Source of the DNA: Flavipsychrobacter stenotrophus
Lineage (GTDB): Bacteria; Bacteroidota; Bacteroidia; Chitinophagales; Chitinophagaceae
Length of the DNA: 64,000 nt
NCBI RefSeq assembly: GCF_002954265.1
Contig: NZ_PPSL01000003.1
Coordinates: 124,001-188,000, forward strand
Direction: 5' to 3'
The notes under the pieces were generated by a model that was not told where the DNA came from, did no database searches, and saw only the letters and a list, made by a program, of their open reading frames with translations. Both the position numbers and the translations under genes were made by a program. Of this stretch, positions 39,122 through 47,102 are shown in pieces; within the stretch, counting starts at the first letter, position 1; each line of letters opens with the position of its first letter.

Positions 39122-39148
39122 AAAAGCCACTCATTTTGAGTGGCTTTT
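39122..39148. terminator. bidirectional terminator inside the transposon
   Basis: AAAAGCCACTCA and its complement TGAGTGGCTTTT around a 3-base loop. It follows the collagen-like lipoprotein gene (minus strand, stop at 39169) and insulates the transposase from it. Confidence 0.9.
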
Positions 39149-39168
39149 AATAGTGTAATACAGTGTGC

Positions 39169-39840
39169 TTACTTGTTATCGTATTCGGCTTGTACAGCCA
39201 TAACCTGATTGTAGTCGTTCCAATTTGTGTTCGGGTGTGCTGCCTTTGCTGACCCGCTTATAGTTACAATTTTCAGTGTTTTATTCGTAGTCCATACCGC
39301 ATTTGTCCCATCATTCCAATAGAACCTGATACCAAAACTGCCGACTTGCATCCAATCAAGGCTTACTGTATACGTTTGTGTAGCAGTAGGCGACCACACA
39401 TACGGCATAGCATACCATGTTGTTGTACTAGTGGCAGGGTCTTGCCAAAATGCCGCAACCATGCCATAGTTTATAACAGCAGAAGTGATATTTGCGCATG
39501 TAGCATTAGCCCCATTATAGAAATTTGGCGAACCTAACCACGTCCAAGTTGTTGGCGCTATGGTATACGTCGTTGTATGTACGTTTGTGTTACCTGCGGC
39601 TCCCGTAGCCCCCGTAGCTCCGACCGCACCTTGCGCTCCAGTCGAGCCTGTTGCCCCAGTCGCACCCATTGGCCCTTGATTGCCTTGTGCGCCCTGCGCT
39701 CCATTTGTACCGTTCGTACCATTAGTACCTGCTGCACCCGTGTCGCCTTTATCCCCCTTTACGCAACTGCCTAGAGTTGAGATTAGCAGAAGTCCTGCGA
39801 TTGTAAGTGTTGCTCCTAAAGCTGTCTTGATTTGTTTCAT
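39169..39840 (-). CDS. collagen-like lipoprotein (transposon passenger)
   Basis: 223 residues. A signal peptide ends in the lipobox LGSC with Cys26 as the lipid anchor. Residues 29-83 hold 19 uninterrupted Gly-X-Y triplets (start [13 protein letters not shown], end GATGATGAAG), a bacterial collagen-like stalk. The last 140 residues form a Trp/Tyr-rich beta domain ([35 protein letters not shown]) that may trimerise or bind a partner. The protein should be anchored in a membrane with the stalk projecting outwards. It has its own terminator. A surface structural protein is unusual cargo for an insertion sequence. Confidence 0.88.
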   Translation of the reverse strand: MKQIKTALGATLTIAGLLLISTLGSCVKGDKGDTGAAGTNGTNGTNGAQGAQGNQGPMGATGATGSTGAQGAVGATGATGAAGNTNVHTTTYTIAPTTWTWLGSPNFYNGANATCANITSAVINYGMVAAFWQDPATSTTTWYAMPYVWSPTATQTYTVSLDWMQVGSFGIRFYWNDGTNAVWTTNKTLKIVTISGSAKAAHPNTNWNDYNQVMAVQAEYDNK

Positions 39841-39903
39841 TGTTTGGAGATTTGATGTTTATTAAATTGTTGAAATAAAATAGCGTAACTGAACAGTTCT
39901 CTC

Positions 39904-40017
39904 GCTACATCAGGCTCTCCAAAGCCCACAATGCAAAAGACATCAGTTACGCCATATAGTGGCGTAATTATATCCTTTGAGTGCATTGCTTTTTGAATTT
40001 TGGAGATTCGATGTAGC
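39904..40017. repeat. nested inverted repeats in the transposon spacer
   Basis: Within the 459-base gap 39841-40299, arms nest around a common centre: GCTACATC (39904) with GATGTAGC (40010), TCTCCAAA (39916) with TTTGGAGA (39999), CAATGCA (39929) with TGCATTG (39982), and TTACGCCA (39947) with TGGCGTAA (39960). Together they can form a 114-base stepped hairpin. It could be a structured RNA, a recombination site or a protein-binding site. Nothing else is evident in the gap. Confidence 0.6.
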
Positions 40018-40299
40018 CCTCGCTGTATATACTACGTGAGTATGTTATGTTGTACCTTTTTGCTCTTTACATAGGCATCCCTTTTTGCGGTAAATATAAT
40101 ACGTTTACAATTGTTTCAGTGCGTTTTCTGAAGCAATATATGTGCCAGAAACACTAGGGATAGTGTTTTTATCCTTGGGATAATAAATCAAGTAGGTACG
40201 ATATATTGTGTGCTTGGCAACATGCATAGGGATTATCACGTATCTTTACAACGTGCCATGGCATCATCTTTATTCCTTGATTAGGTTAAATCAAATGAA

Positions 40300-40428
40300 A
40301 TGAACAAGACAGATATTGTAGTATTAATCGTAGTGGGGTTCGTTTTCTTTTCTTTACTTGTTGCGGCTATTTTGAATACCATCCAAATGAACAAACGCAA
40401 TAGGGAGCTTACTCGTTCTCGTTCTTAG
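40300..40428 (+). CDS. 42-residue single-helix membrane peptide (transposon passenger)
   Basis: MNKTDIVVLIVVGFVFFSLL continues into a basic tail ending RELTRSRS: one membrane helix followed by a positively charged cytosolic end. Its 3' end overlaps the 3' end of the convergent 157-residue gene by 20 bases. Real or not cannot be settled from sequence. Confidence 0.4.
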   Translation: MNKTDIVVLIVVGFVFFSLLVAAILNTIQMNKRNRELTRSRS

Positions 40429-40882
40429 ATGCCTTAAGAAATGTACTTACTGCGTCCGTTACCGTAAGCGTGATAATCATTGTCAATAATATCTGGCATG
40501 TTTCCTTCCCTATAATTCCGCTACTTCCTAGGAAATATATAACACCTCCCCCAACAAGAATAAACGCCAGACTATATAGCTTTTGCCACATATTTAGATT
40601 GGTCAAGAATGCATGGAATTTTTCCTGACTTTCAACTTCCAATTTCTCTAATTTCTCTGCCTTCTCGCTATAATTCAATAAAACCTGTTGGATTGCGGGA
40701 TTATTCATGCCCTCTGATATTAGGTGCTTAATTGTCTCTGCCCACATTTCTGATGTCTTATCAATGCCAGACGGCAATGATAAGATAATCTCATTCGCTT
40801 GCTCTTCCGTAAGCCCCTTAGCCAATAATTGCTGCTTAAAATAAAATGCTTGTTCGGGTGTCATAGGGGAATTTTGCTGCAA
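40409..40882 (-). CDS. coiled-coil membrane protein (transposon passenger)
   Basis: 157 residues. The N-terminal half is helical, with an EQANEIILSLPSG segment and an amphipathic coiled coil (NYSEKAEKLEKLEVESQEKF). Two membrane helices follow (LYSLAFILVGGGVIYFLG and ILLTMIITLTVTDAVST) and a short charged tail. It resembles small phage/plasmid membrane proteins of unknown function. It is divergently transcribed from the nuclease-like gene across 125 bases. Confidence 0.6.
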   Translation of the reverse strand: MQQNSPMTPEQAFYFKQQLLAKGLTEEQANEIILSLPSGIDKTSEMWAETIKHLISEGMNNPAIQQVLLNYSEKAEKLEKLEVESQEKFHAFLTNLNMWQKLYSLAFILVGGGVIYFLGSSGIIGKETCQILLTMIITLTVTDAVSTFLKASKNENE

Positions 40883-41007
40883 AATAATAAAAGCTAACCA
40901 ATTGATTATCTTTTATTAAATCTTTCCTTCGTATTGTATAACGAATGGGTAATTTAATTTCGGTGTAGTTTTTATCTTTACCAGACATTCATCATATTTG
41001 AAAGCAA

Positions 41008-41613
41008 ATGAGTTCAACTATTAATGCCAACAATAACGCGAAAGGGATAGAGTTGGAGGAGTTGTTTTGTGATTACATGAGAAAGGAATTGGGCTACCAC
41101 AAGGCACGAACCAGAGCGCAAGTTGTATCTGATTTCAATAGTCGAGGCATTAATGTAGATGTGATAGCCGAAGTGAGGAATAAGCGGTATGAATACATGA
41201 AAATAGTGTCAATAATCCTTTACGCAGTTTTTGTTGCATATACACTTCTTGTTTTATTCTTAGCAGGTGATTCGACAGTGCCTAGTGAATATGTGTATGG
41301 ATTTTGGGTGTTTTCTGTTTTAGCTTGCATATTTGCGACCATACTTTTAGTGCGGTATCAAGACAACATAATTCAACATGGGTGGGCAGAGTGCAAGAAT
41401 CAACAGGAGAGCATAAGTACAGAACTTATGCAATTGGCAATCGTTAGATTCAACTCGTATCAGAATACTAAGAACAAAGAATATATTTTCACGAACTTAT
41501 ACTTTGTATGCACGGGTTCTTTCTCGGAAGGGGCATTAAAACTAGCACAGGATAAAAATGTCAAATGTTATAAACTAGAATGTGGTAACTTTGTGGAGGT
41601 CACTTATTGGTGA
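41008..41613 (+). CDS. predicted PD-(D/E)XK nuclease with two membrane helices inside the fold (transposon passenger)
   Basis: 201 residues. The start is Mrr-like: KGIELEELFCDYMRKELGYH, then a basic helix, then NVDVIAEV with a candidate catalytic Asp. Two membrane helices follow (about 67-86 and 95-114). After them comes GWAECKNQQESIS, where ECK is the E-x-K half of the nuclease motif, then a helix and NLYFVCTGSFSEGALKLA, where Mrr-type proteins have a final strand and helix. This suggests a restriction-endonuclease-like fold with a membrane hairpin inserted between the catalytic Asp and the ExK strand. It might be a membrane-tethered defence nuclease, but function is inferred only. Confidence 0.7.
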   Translation: MSSTINANNNAKGIELEELFCDYMRKELGYHKARTRAQVVSDFNSRGINVDVIAEVRNKRYEYMKIVSIILYAVFVAYTLLVLFLAGDSTVPSEYVYGFWVFSVLACIFATILLVRYQDNIIQHGWAECKNQQESISTELMQLAIVRFNSYQNTKNKEYIFTNLYFVCTGSFSEGALKLAQDKNVKCYKLECGNFVEVTYW

Positions 41614-41638
41614 CTTTTAAACGAACTAAAAAGGTGTT

Positions 41639-41788
41639 ATGGAAGAAAAGGTGTACACGATTAAAGATATTAAAAGAGTAAAGTATATTTCAGCATTAAG
41701 CGGTCTCACGTTGGGATTTGGGTTATGCCTGATAATATTCAACGGCAAAATCATACCTAGCGTAAAAGGATTTGGTGATGGCGACTGA
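41639..41788 (+). CDS. 49-residue hydrophobic peptide (transposon passenger)
   Basis: MEEKVYTIKDIKRVKYISAL, then a membrane-type stretch (GLTLGFGLCLIIFNGK) and an acidic end. It begins 25 bases after the nuclease-like gene and overlaps the next small ORF by 11 bases, so the three are probably one operon. Confidence 0.5.
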   Translation: MEEKVYTIKDIKRVKYISALSGLTLGFGLCLIIFNGKIIPSVKGFGDGD

Positions 41789-41936
41789 TAAGAAAAATAA
41801 AACGGGAAAAGTTAAAAAGGCGAGCAAGTACGAAGTGGTATTTCCTCCGATTGACCTGACGTTTGAGGAAGCGATGAAGAAGATTGTGATTGACGCAAAT
41901 GAGAAAACGAAGCGGAAGCCAAAGTCTACTTCGTAA
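41778..41936 (+). CDS. 52-residue charged protein (transposon passenger)
   Basis: MATDKKNKTGKVKKASKYEV then a Pro-rich turn (VFPPIDLTF), a helix (EEAMKKIVIDANEK) and a basic tail. Overlaps the preceding ORF by 11 bases. Small proteins of this look often sit at the ends of mobile-element operons, but I cannot assign one. Confidence 0.55.
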   Translation: MATDKKNKTGKVKKASKYEVVFPPIDLTFEEAMKKIVIDANEKTKRKPKSTS

Positions 41937-41973
41937 ATTAAAAATTACTCTAATTTATTTCCCTCCCTATATC

Positions 41974-41999
41974 CTTGTCCCAACTCGACAAGAGTTACC
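41974..41999 (-). repeat. right terminal inverted repeat
   Basis: The exact complement of 36988-37013. The two ends diverge immediately inside base 26. Confidence 0.95.
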
Positions 42000-43194
42000 A
42001 TAATTTATATCCGGTATCGCTGGTAAATATATTATCCAGCCAGATCTTTGCTGTAAAAGGCAAAGTAGGCAGACGCACAACACGCAATGTATCATCAGCA
42101 TATCTGACAGGAAGGTCTATCCACGGGTTTTGTGTTACAAATAAGGCTCCTGTGGGTCTTGAGATATAGGTCCGGAACGCAGTGTAATTTGATGCGCTGA
42201 TCCCCGGCCTGTATTTTATCTCGAGCGAATCAATGGTAACCCCGTCTATTTGTTCAATCACAGCCCCTGGTCGTATCAGTTTGCTTACACCAAATTTGTC
42301 GTGGCAGTTGGTGACAACCAGTTTATTTTCGGCATACATTGTGGTTATAGGGGTATAGTACCCTTTATTTACACCATTTACAGATCTTGACCCTCTTACA
42401 GTTATTGCGTGGCCGTCGGTGATCTTAGCTGCAATTCGTCGGAGCGCCTTGTAATAGCCGGCAGTATCATCATGTTGACAGAAGGAGGGTATAGTTTTGG
42501 TAAGCTCGTTATTCCAGTTTACCGACATAAGATGCCTGTCCGGGTAAAAATACTGTATTGCATTCCAGTACCTGAATAAGGATAGTATGCGCATGCCCGC
42601 GTCGTTAAGATCCATATTATCATACGGGCGCTCATTCCTGAAAATGGGATTATTAATAAAGGCTGTCAGGGCAATGTAATAGTGCCCGTCTTTAGCGTTG
42701 CGGTGAGTTCTGATAAAGTCTAATTTGGCAATCATGGAAGTGCTGAAATTCCCTTCCTTGAAAAGGTGGCCATAATCAGGATAGAACTTAACCTTTATTG
42801 AGTCATAAGTTTTGTCAGTACCTCTGGGAACGCCAAAATGGTCTACCCATTTTTCCATTACGGCATTTGCTCCAGCTTTGTCAGGCGCGGCAAGTACTTC
42901 CGGTAAAATCCGAAACAGCTCTGCATCCATATTATACTTTCCCGCAGCCACATTGGCGTGGTAGTATTTTATAAATCCCCACAGCATACCTAAGTTGGTA
43001 ACATTGGTTATCCTATTGCTGTCGAGTGTAATAGTTGGTGTCCCGGAGCTCTTATTAAATGCCGTGTCTGTATCTGCCGGGTAAGAAGTCTGGCAGTGAG
43101 CGGAAAGACAATAGGTGATCAAAACAATTAATAACGCGAATCTGGAAAACCTGATCATAGCAAATGTGGTATTATACAGTGACATTTCACACAA
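41995..43194 (-). pseudogene. N-terminal fragment of the interrupted S41 peptidase
   Basis: 399 residues up to the element boundary, the last codon (Trp) and the stop being provided by the transposon end. Signal peptide around ALLIVLITYCLSAHCQ; the first Met residues are uncertain and MIRFSRFALL at residue 13 may be the true start. A long helical N-terminal region follows (WGFIKYYHANVAAGKYNMDAE; FRYWNAIQYFYPDRH is typical of a family of Bacteroidota S41 peptidases), then a PDZ-like domain (about 285-370). The catalytic domain lies on the other side of the insertion. The fragment is probably stable at most as a non-catalytic product. Confidence 0.9.
42000..42007. repeat. target-site duplication, right copy (ATAATTTA)
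   Basis: Identical to 36980-36987. In the intact gene this segment reads through the codons for KL. Confidence 0.95.
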
Positions 43195-43256
43195 GATATT
43201 AATTTTATAAATCTACAGATATCAATTTATACGCCGCATAGCTTTTGTTAGAGTAC

Positions 43257-43264
43257 TATCTTTG
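43257..43264 (+). promoter_or_regulatory. -7 box (TATCTTTG) of the M16 gene
   Basis: An exact TAnnTTTG match 16 bases before the ATG at 43281. No clear -33 element at normal spacing. Confidence 0.45.
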
Positions 43265-43280
43265 GTGAAAAGAAAGATAG

Positions 43281-44564
43281 ATGACTCTTGACAGAACAAA
43301 ACCACCGGTAATACACGACGCCGTGGAATTCGATTATAAATTACCACCTCTTAATACTACCACGCTTGACAATGGCCTGCCGCTCTATTGGGTTGATGCC
43401 GGTGTGCAGGATGTGGTGCAGATCGATTGGGTGTTCCCCGCAGGCTTGTGGTTTGAACAGAAAGAAGCAGTAGCGCATGCTACAGCAGGTTTATTAAAGA
43501 ACGGAACTTCAAAACATACCTCTGAGCAAATAAGTGAAGCACTGGAGTTTTATGGTGCACAGCTGAAAACAAGCGCGGGCAATGACTTTGCAACCGTTAC
43601 CCTTTACTCACTTACCAAACACCTGCCGGCATTACTGCCAATGGTGCTGGAGATACTTACCGAAGCTACTTACCCAGAGCATGAAGTGGAGATCTACAAG
43701 CGTAATGTTACCCAGCGCTTGCTGGTAAACCTGCGTCAGTGCGAGTTTGTAGCCAATCAGCGTATAGACGCATTGTTGTTTGGTGAGCATCACCCTTATG
43801 GAAGGTTCACAAAACAAGCTACTATAGATGCTATTAATCGGGAAGATCTGCTGGCATACTACAAGGGGCACTATTCATTGGCCAATGTGCGCATGTTTAT
43901 GGCGGGCAAGGTGAGCGTTGCCGATGTAAAGCATCTTAACGAGGTCTTCGGTGCAGCACCAATAGTGGCTACACCGGTTGCTCCCGTAGCATTTGACCAT
44001 GTTCAGCGTAGCGAGCGCGTGCAGCGCATAAGCAATGAACCCAATGGTGTGCAGGGGGCTATTCGTATTGGCCGTCTGTTTCCTAATCGCCACCACCCCG
44101 ACTATACCCCAATGGTGGTATTGAATACATTGTTTGGTGGTTATTTCGGGTCAAGATTGATGAGCAATATCCGCGAGGACAAGGGCTATACCTATGGTAT
44201 ACATAGTTCATTGGGTCCGGAGGTAAATGGCGGATCATTGGTAATAGGCACAGAAACCGGTCGCGACGTAACCGAAGCTGCTGTTATAGAGGTATATAAA
44301 GAAATGGAATTGCTCTGCAACGAGCCTGCTGATGAAGAGGAACTCTTGCTGGTAAAGAACTACCTGCTGGGTGGCATACTCGGAGATCTGGATGGTCCTT
44401 TCTCTATACTACAGCGCTGGCGCACACTTATCCTCAACGGATTTACCGAAGAGCAGTTCAACAGGAATATTAACATCTACAAAAACATTACTACTGCCGA
44501 ATTACAGGCACTTGCAAAGAAGTATTTTGTAAAGGAAGAGTTTTATGAGATAGTGGTTATATAA
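43281..44564 (+). CDS. M16 family protein lacking the zinc-binding motif
   Basis: 427 residues, one pair of M16 (pitrilysin) alpha/beta halves. Where active members have HxxEH, this protein has AVAHATAGLL (His66, then no Glu and no second His), so it cannot bind zinc in the usual way. The second-half motif FGGYFGSRLMSNIREDKGYTYG is well kept. In bacteria such inactive M16 chains usually pair with an active partner encoded next door; none is in this window. No signal peptide is seen. It may be a subunit of a periplasmic or cytosolic peptidase, or a chaperone-like protein. Confidence 0.9.
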   Translation: MTLDRTKPPVIHDAVEFDYKLPPLNTTTLDNGLPLYWVDAGVQDVVQIDWVFPAGLWFEQKEAVAHATAGLLKNGTSKHTSEQISEALEFYGAQLKTSAGNDFATVTLYSLTKHLPALLPMVLEILTEATYPEHEVEIYKRNVTQRLLVNLRQCEFVANQRIDALLFGEHHPYGRFTKQATIDAINREDLLAYYKGHYSLANVRMFMAGKVSVADVKHLNEVFGAAPIVATPVAPVAFDHVQRSERVQRISNEPNGVQGAIRIGRLFPNRHHPDYTPMVVLNTLFGGYFGSRLMSNIREDKGYTYGIHSSLGPEVNGGSLVIGTETGRDVTEAAVIEVYKEMELLCNEPADEEELLLVKNYLLGGILGDLDGPFSILQRWRTLILNGFTEEQFNRNINIYKNITTAELQALAKKYFVKEEFYEIVVI

Positions 44565-44582
44565 TAGCCGGGAAATACATTA

Positions 44583-44621
44583 AACAAGAAAGGCGCCACA
44601 ACTGTGAGCGCCTTTCTTGTT
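44583..44621. terminator. bidirectional terminator between the M16 and thioredoxin-like genes
   Basis: AACAAGAAAGGCGC (44583-44596) pairs perfectly with GCGCCTTTCTTGTT (44608-44621). It sits between convergent stops. Confidence 0.9.
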
Positions 44622-44640
44622 CGAATATTATCTCTTCCCT

Positions 44641-45258
44641 TTACTTCCTCATATTTATCTGGCACCCTATCGATTTTGTCTCAGGTATATTTACCCGCCG
44701 ACCGTCAAGCAGTTCGTCAACTGCATTAGCTACATATCGGCGGGTTACCTTTTCTGGCTCTGCTCCGTTATCATCTATCGCTCCGTTATACTTTACTACA
44801 TAGCGGCCATTCTCTTTCCAGATCACGTACGCATGAGGTGTTTTCTGTGCTCCGAAATTGCGTGCGACCGTTTGCATGTCATCCATCAGGTAGGGAAAGT
44901 TGAAGTGCTCATCGCGGGCTTTGGCTACCATCTTGTCATAGCTGTCGCCCTCATACACCACAGTATCTGTAGAGCTGATGGCTATGACCGGCACTCCCAG
45001 CGCCTTGTATTTAGCATTCAACTCATTGAGCCTGGGCGGGTATAACTTTGCAAATGGGCAATGATTACAGGTAAAAACAATGATAAAGCCCTTTGCTTCA
45101 GGATAGTCTTTCAGCGAGATCGATCTCCCATCCACACTCTTCAGCCTGAAGTCGGCCACCTCCTTCTCTTTCACTTGCCCGAAACCTGAACCCAATACCA
45201 GCATTGTTGCCAAAAGCAATACCTGTCCCGTCCTCGTTACCATCTTGTTCATCGTCAC
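44641..45258 (-). CDS. exported thioredoxin-family (redoxin/AhpC-TSA-like) protein
   Basis: 205 residues with a signal peptide or anchor (about 10-27). The redox motif is TCNHCPF with Cys64 and Cys67 after the strand FIIVF, followed by PPRLNELNAKYKALGV; TPHAYVIW is the cis-Pro loop. This is the subgroup of periplasmic thioredoxin-like proteins with FTCNHCPFAK. It starts 5 bases after the multicopper oxidase stop, so it belongs to the same operon and may keep copper-site or cysteine thiols reduced in the envelope. Confidence 0.88.
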   Translation of the reverse strand: MTMNKMVTRTGQVLLLATMLVLGSGFGQVKEKEVADFRLKSVDGRSISLKDYPEAKGFIIVFTCNHCPFAKLYPPRLNELNAKYKALGVPVIAISSTDTVVYEGDSYDKMVAKARDEHFNFPYLMDDMQTVARNFGAQKTPHAYVIWKENGRYVVKYNGAIDDNGAEPEKVTRRYVANAVDELLDGRRVNIPETKSIGCQINMRK

Positions 45259-45263
45259 TTCAA

Positions 45264-46961
45264 TTACTCTTTAATGAACTTTTTGGTAATGGTGGTCTTT
45301 GTCTGTTCGTCGGTGAGCTGCACAAAATATACTCCCGGCGCATAGTTAGATATATCTATACCGCCATTCAATTGCGGACGAGGCAACATGCACAATGTGC
45401 GACCCACAGAATTAGTAATCGTTACATAATACACTTGCATAGCAGGATCACTAAAGTTGAAATACAGTCGCATGCTTGCAGGATTAGGATAAACCGAGTA
45501 GTCTCCGGCAGGCTTTTCCGTATTGTTCACTCCCGTGTGATCCACCACCACAAACTGCTGCATCATGCCACCATCTTCATGTGGTGCAAAATGGCAGTGA
45601 TACATAAACGGATGAATAGCATCGGCATAGTCGTCAAACTTAGCCACGAAACTAACCGTGTCATTTACCTGCAGGTAGTAAGTGTCCTTCCAGCCGCTTT
45701 CATAGGCACCTACAGGGTGTGAGCTGCGCGATACTATCTTGAACTCTACATCATGGATATGGAACGCATGCCCGAATACATTATTATTGATCACGGTCCA
45801 CTTTTCAGTAGTACCCAGAACTACTGTCTTATTTATAGTGTTGAAGTCGAAAAGAACATGGTCGAACTGAAACGGAGCGCCGCCGGGTCCGGGTGTTCCG
45901 TCTGTTACCAGCAGCGTTCTTGTCACTGTAGCATCTGCTGCCGTAGGATAGGTGTTTGTAACTAATGCTGTCGGCACTGATGTAATAGGGCTAGCTGTAG
46001 TAGCACCAACAACTATATGCAGCACGTTGAAGTTGCGATTGTTGAGCAAACTGCCAAACGGACCGGTTGTATTGGGCTCGCCGCCACCAAAACCAAACTC
46101 CTGACCTGCATTGTAGGCCATCAACTCCACAGAACTACCCAAGGCATCACTACCCAGATTCACCATTATCTCTGCGCGCTCACCTACACTCAGTTTTATG
46201 CGGGTGGCACTTACCGGTGCATCCAGTAGGCCACCATCATTAGCTATGATGTAGAATGTTCTGTTGTCGCTGAAAACCAGATTATAAGCGCGCTCCATTT
46301 CGGCGTTCAGTAATCTTAAACGCACATATTGTTTAGGCAGTGTTGTCTGCGGATGCAGGGTACCGTTTACCACACAAGTATCGCCATAATGGCGGTTGAC
46401 ATAGACAAGGGCGTTAGTCGCATCGAAACTGCGACTGGTAAGTGCCAGTGGTATATCATCAATTCCGTAAGTGCGGGGCAGTGCCAACGCAGCCTCGGCG
46501 GCATCTCTTACTATTATGAAGCCACCAAGACCCATCGTCATCTGCTGTTCGCTCATAGTATGCAGGTGCGGGTGATACCAGTAAGTAGCCGCCTGATTCT
46601 TTACCAACCAATAGGGCTGCCACAATGTGCCCGGAGGAATGATCTGGTGCGGACCACCATCCATTACTGCCGGAAGGTGCATACCATGCCAGTGTAGCGT
46701 AGTACTGTCGTTCATGTAGCTCTGCACATTCATGTGCACGGTATCTCCCTGTCTGAAAATGAGCGTTGGCCCCCAGAAATTACCATTGATGCCCCCGGTA
46801 ATGGTCTGATTGCCCGGCAAAAACTGCTTGAAGGTATCTCTCAGAGCCAGATTAAACGTTGTACCTGAAATAGTATCGGGAATGATCAACGGGTTATACT
46901 GAGCTACGGCTATGTGGCCACATAATACCACCAGGGCGGCAATTAATAATTTTCTGCGCAT
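45264..46961 (-). CDS. multicopper oxidase with T9SS sorting tail
   Basis: 565 residues with signal peptide (MRRKLLIAALVVLCGHIAVAQ). All copper motifs are present: HWHG (about 92-95), HPHLH (about 131-135), HAFHIH (about 401-406) and HCHFAPHEDGGMM (about 454-466), the last giving the type 1 copper Met. Three cupredoxin domains as in CotA/CueO-type laccases. The last 80 residues are a type A sorting domain (YSVYPNPASMRLYF, APGVYFVQL), so the enzyme is secreted through T9SS to the cell surface. Likely oxidises Cu(I), Mn(II) or phenolic substrates. The thioredoxin-like gene follows directly. Confidence 0.95.
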   Translation of the reverse strand: MRRKLLIAALVVLCGHIAVAQYNPLIIPDTISGTTFNLALRDTFKQFLPGNQTITGGINGNFWGPTLIFRQGDTVHMNVQSYMNDSTTLHWHGMHLPAVMDGGPHQIIPPGTLWQPYWLVKNQAATYWYHPHLHTMSEQQMTMGLGGFIIVRDAAEAALALPRTYGIDDIPLALTSRSFDATNALVYVNRHYGDTCVVNGTLHPQTTLPKQYVRLRLLNAEMERAYNLVFSDNRTFYIIANDGGLLDAPVSATRIKLSVGERAEIMVNLGSDALGSSVELMAYNAGQEFGFGGGEPNTTGPFGSLLNNRNFNVLHIVVGATTASPITSVPTALVTNTYPTAADATVTRTLLVTDGTPGPGGAPFQFDHVLFDFNTINKTVVLGTTEKWTVINNNVFGHAFHIHDVEFKIVSRSSHPVGAYESGWKDTYYLQVNDTVSFVAKFDDYADAIHPFMYHCHFAPHEDGGMMQQFVVVDHTGVNNTEKPAGDYSVYPNPASMRLYFNFSDPAMQVYYVTITNSVGRTLCMLPRPQLNGGIDISNYAPGVYFVQLTDEQTKTTITKKFIKE

Positions 46962-47063
46962 CTTATTTGTCTTTTATGGTCTTTATCAACACGTTAGACG
47001 ACACAACTCTGGCAATCCTTCTGGCAAAGGCAAATAGAGTGCAGCATTTAAAAGTCAACTCGC

Positions 47064-47082
47064 TTTGTATGATACAAACGTA
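47064..47082 (-). promoter_or_regulatory. palindrome TTTGTATGATACAAA overlapping a -7 box of the oxidase operon
   Basis: A perfect 7-base inverted repeat with one central base at 47064-47078 overlaps a minus-strand TACGTTTG (complement at 47075-47082), an exact TAnnTTTG box. A CAAA that could be the -33 element is at 47104-47107. The arrangement looks like an operator over a promoter about 110 bases before the oxidase start. Confidence 0.45.
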
Positions 47083-47102
47083 AAATGCCATATCCCTAAA
47101 AT

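Larger units (their letters stand above)
36988..41999. mobile_element. IS1595-family transposon with passenger genes (5,012 bp)
   Basis: Perfect 26-base terminal inverted repeats begin GGTAACTCTTGTCGAGTTGG (36988-37013 and the complement at 41974-41999), with an 8-base target duplication on either side. The single transposase is an ISXO2-like IS1595 enzyme on the minus strand. An ordinary IS1595 element needs about 1 kb; the other 4 kb here hold a secreted protein, a collagen-like lipoprotein, two membrane proteins (one a predicted nuclease) and four tiny ORFs. IS1595 members with passenger genes are known as a group; this gene set is not one I recognise. It interrupts an S41 peptidase gene. 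The perfect ends and intact duplication point to a recent insertion. Confidence 0.95.

Noticed and set aside
41995-43194. Reading the two S41 pieces as independent full genes
   Set aside because: The first lacks a catalytic domain and the second starts in transposon sequence; the target duplication and in-frame junction show one gene.
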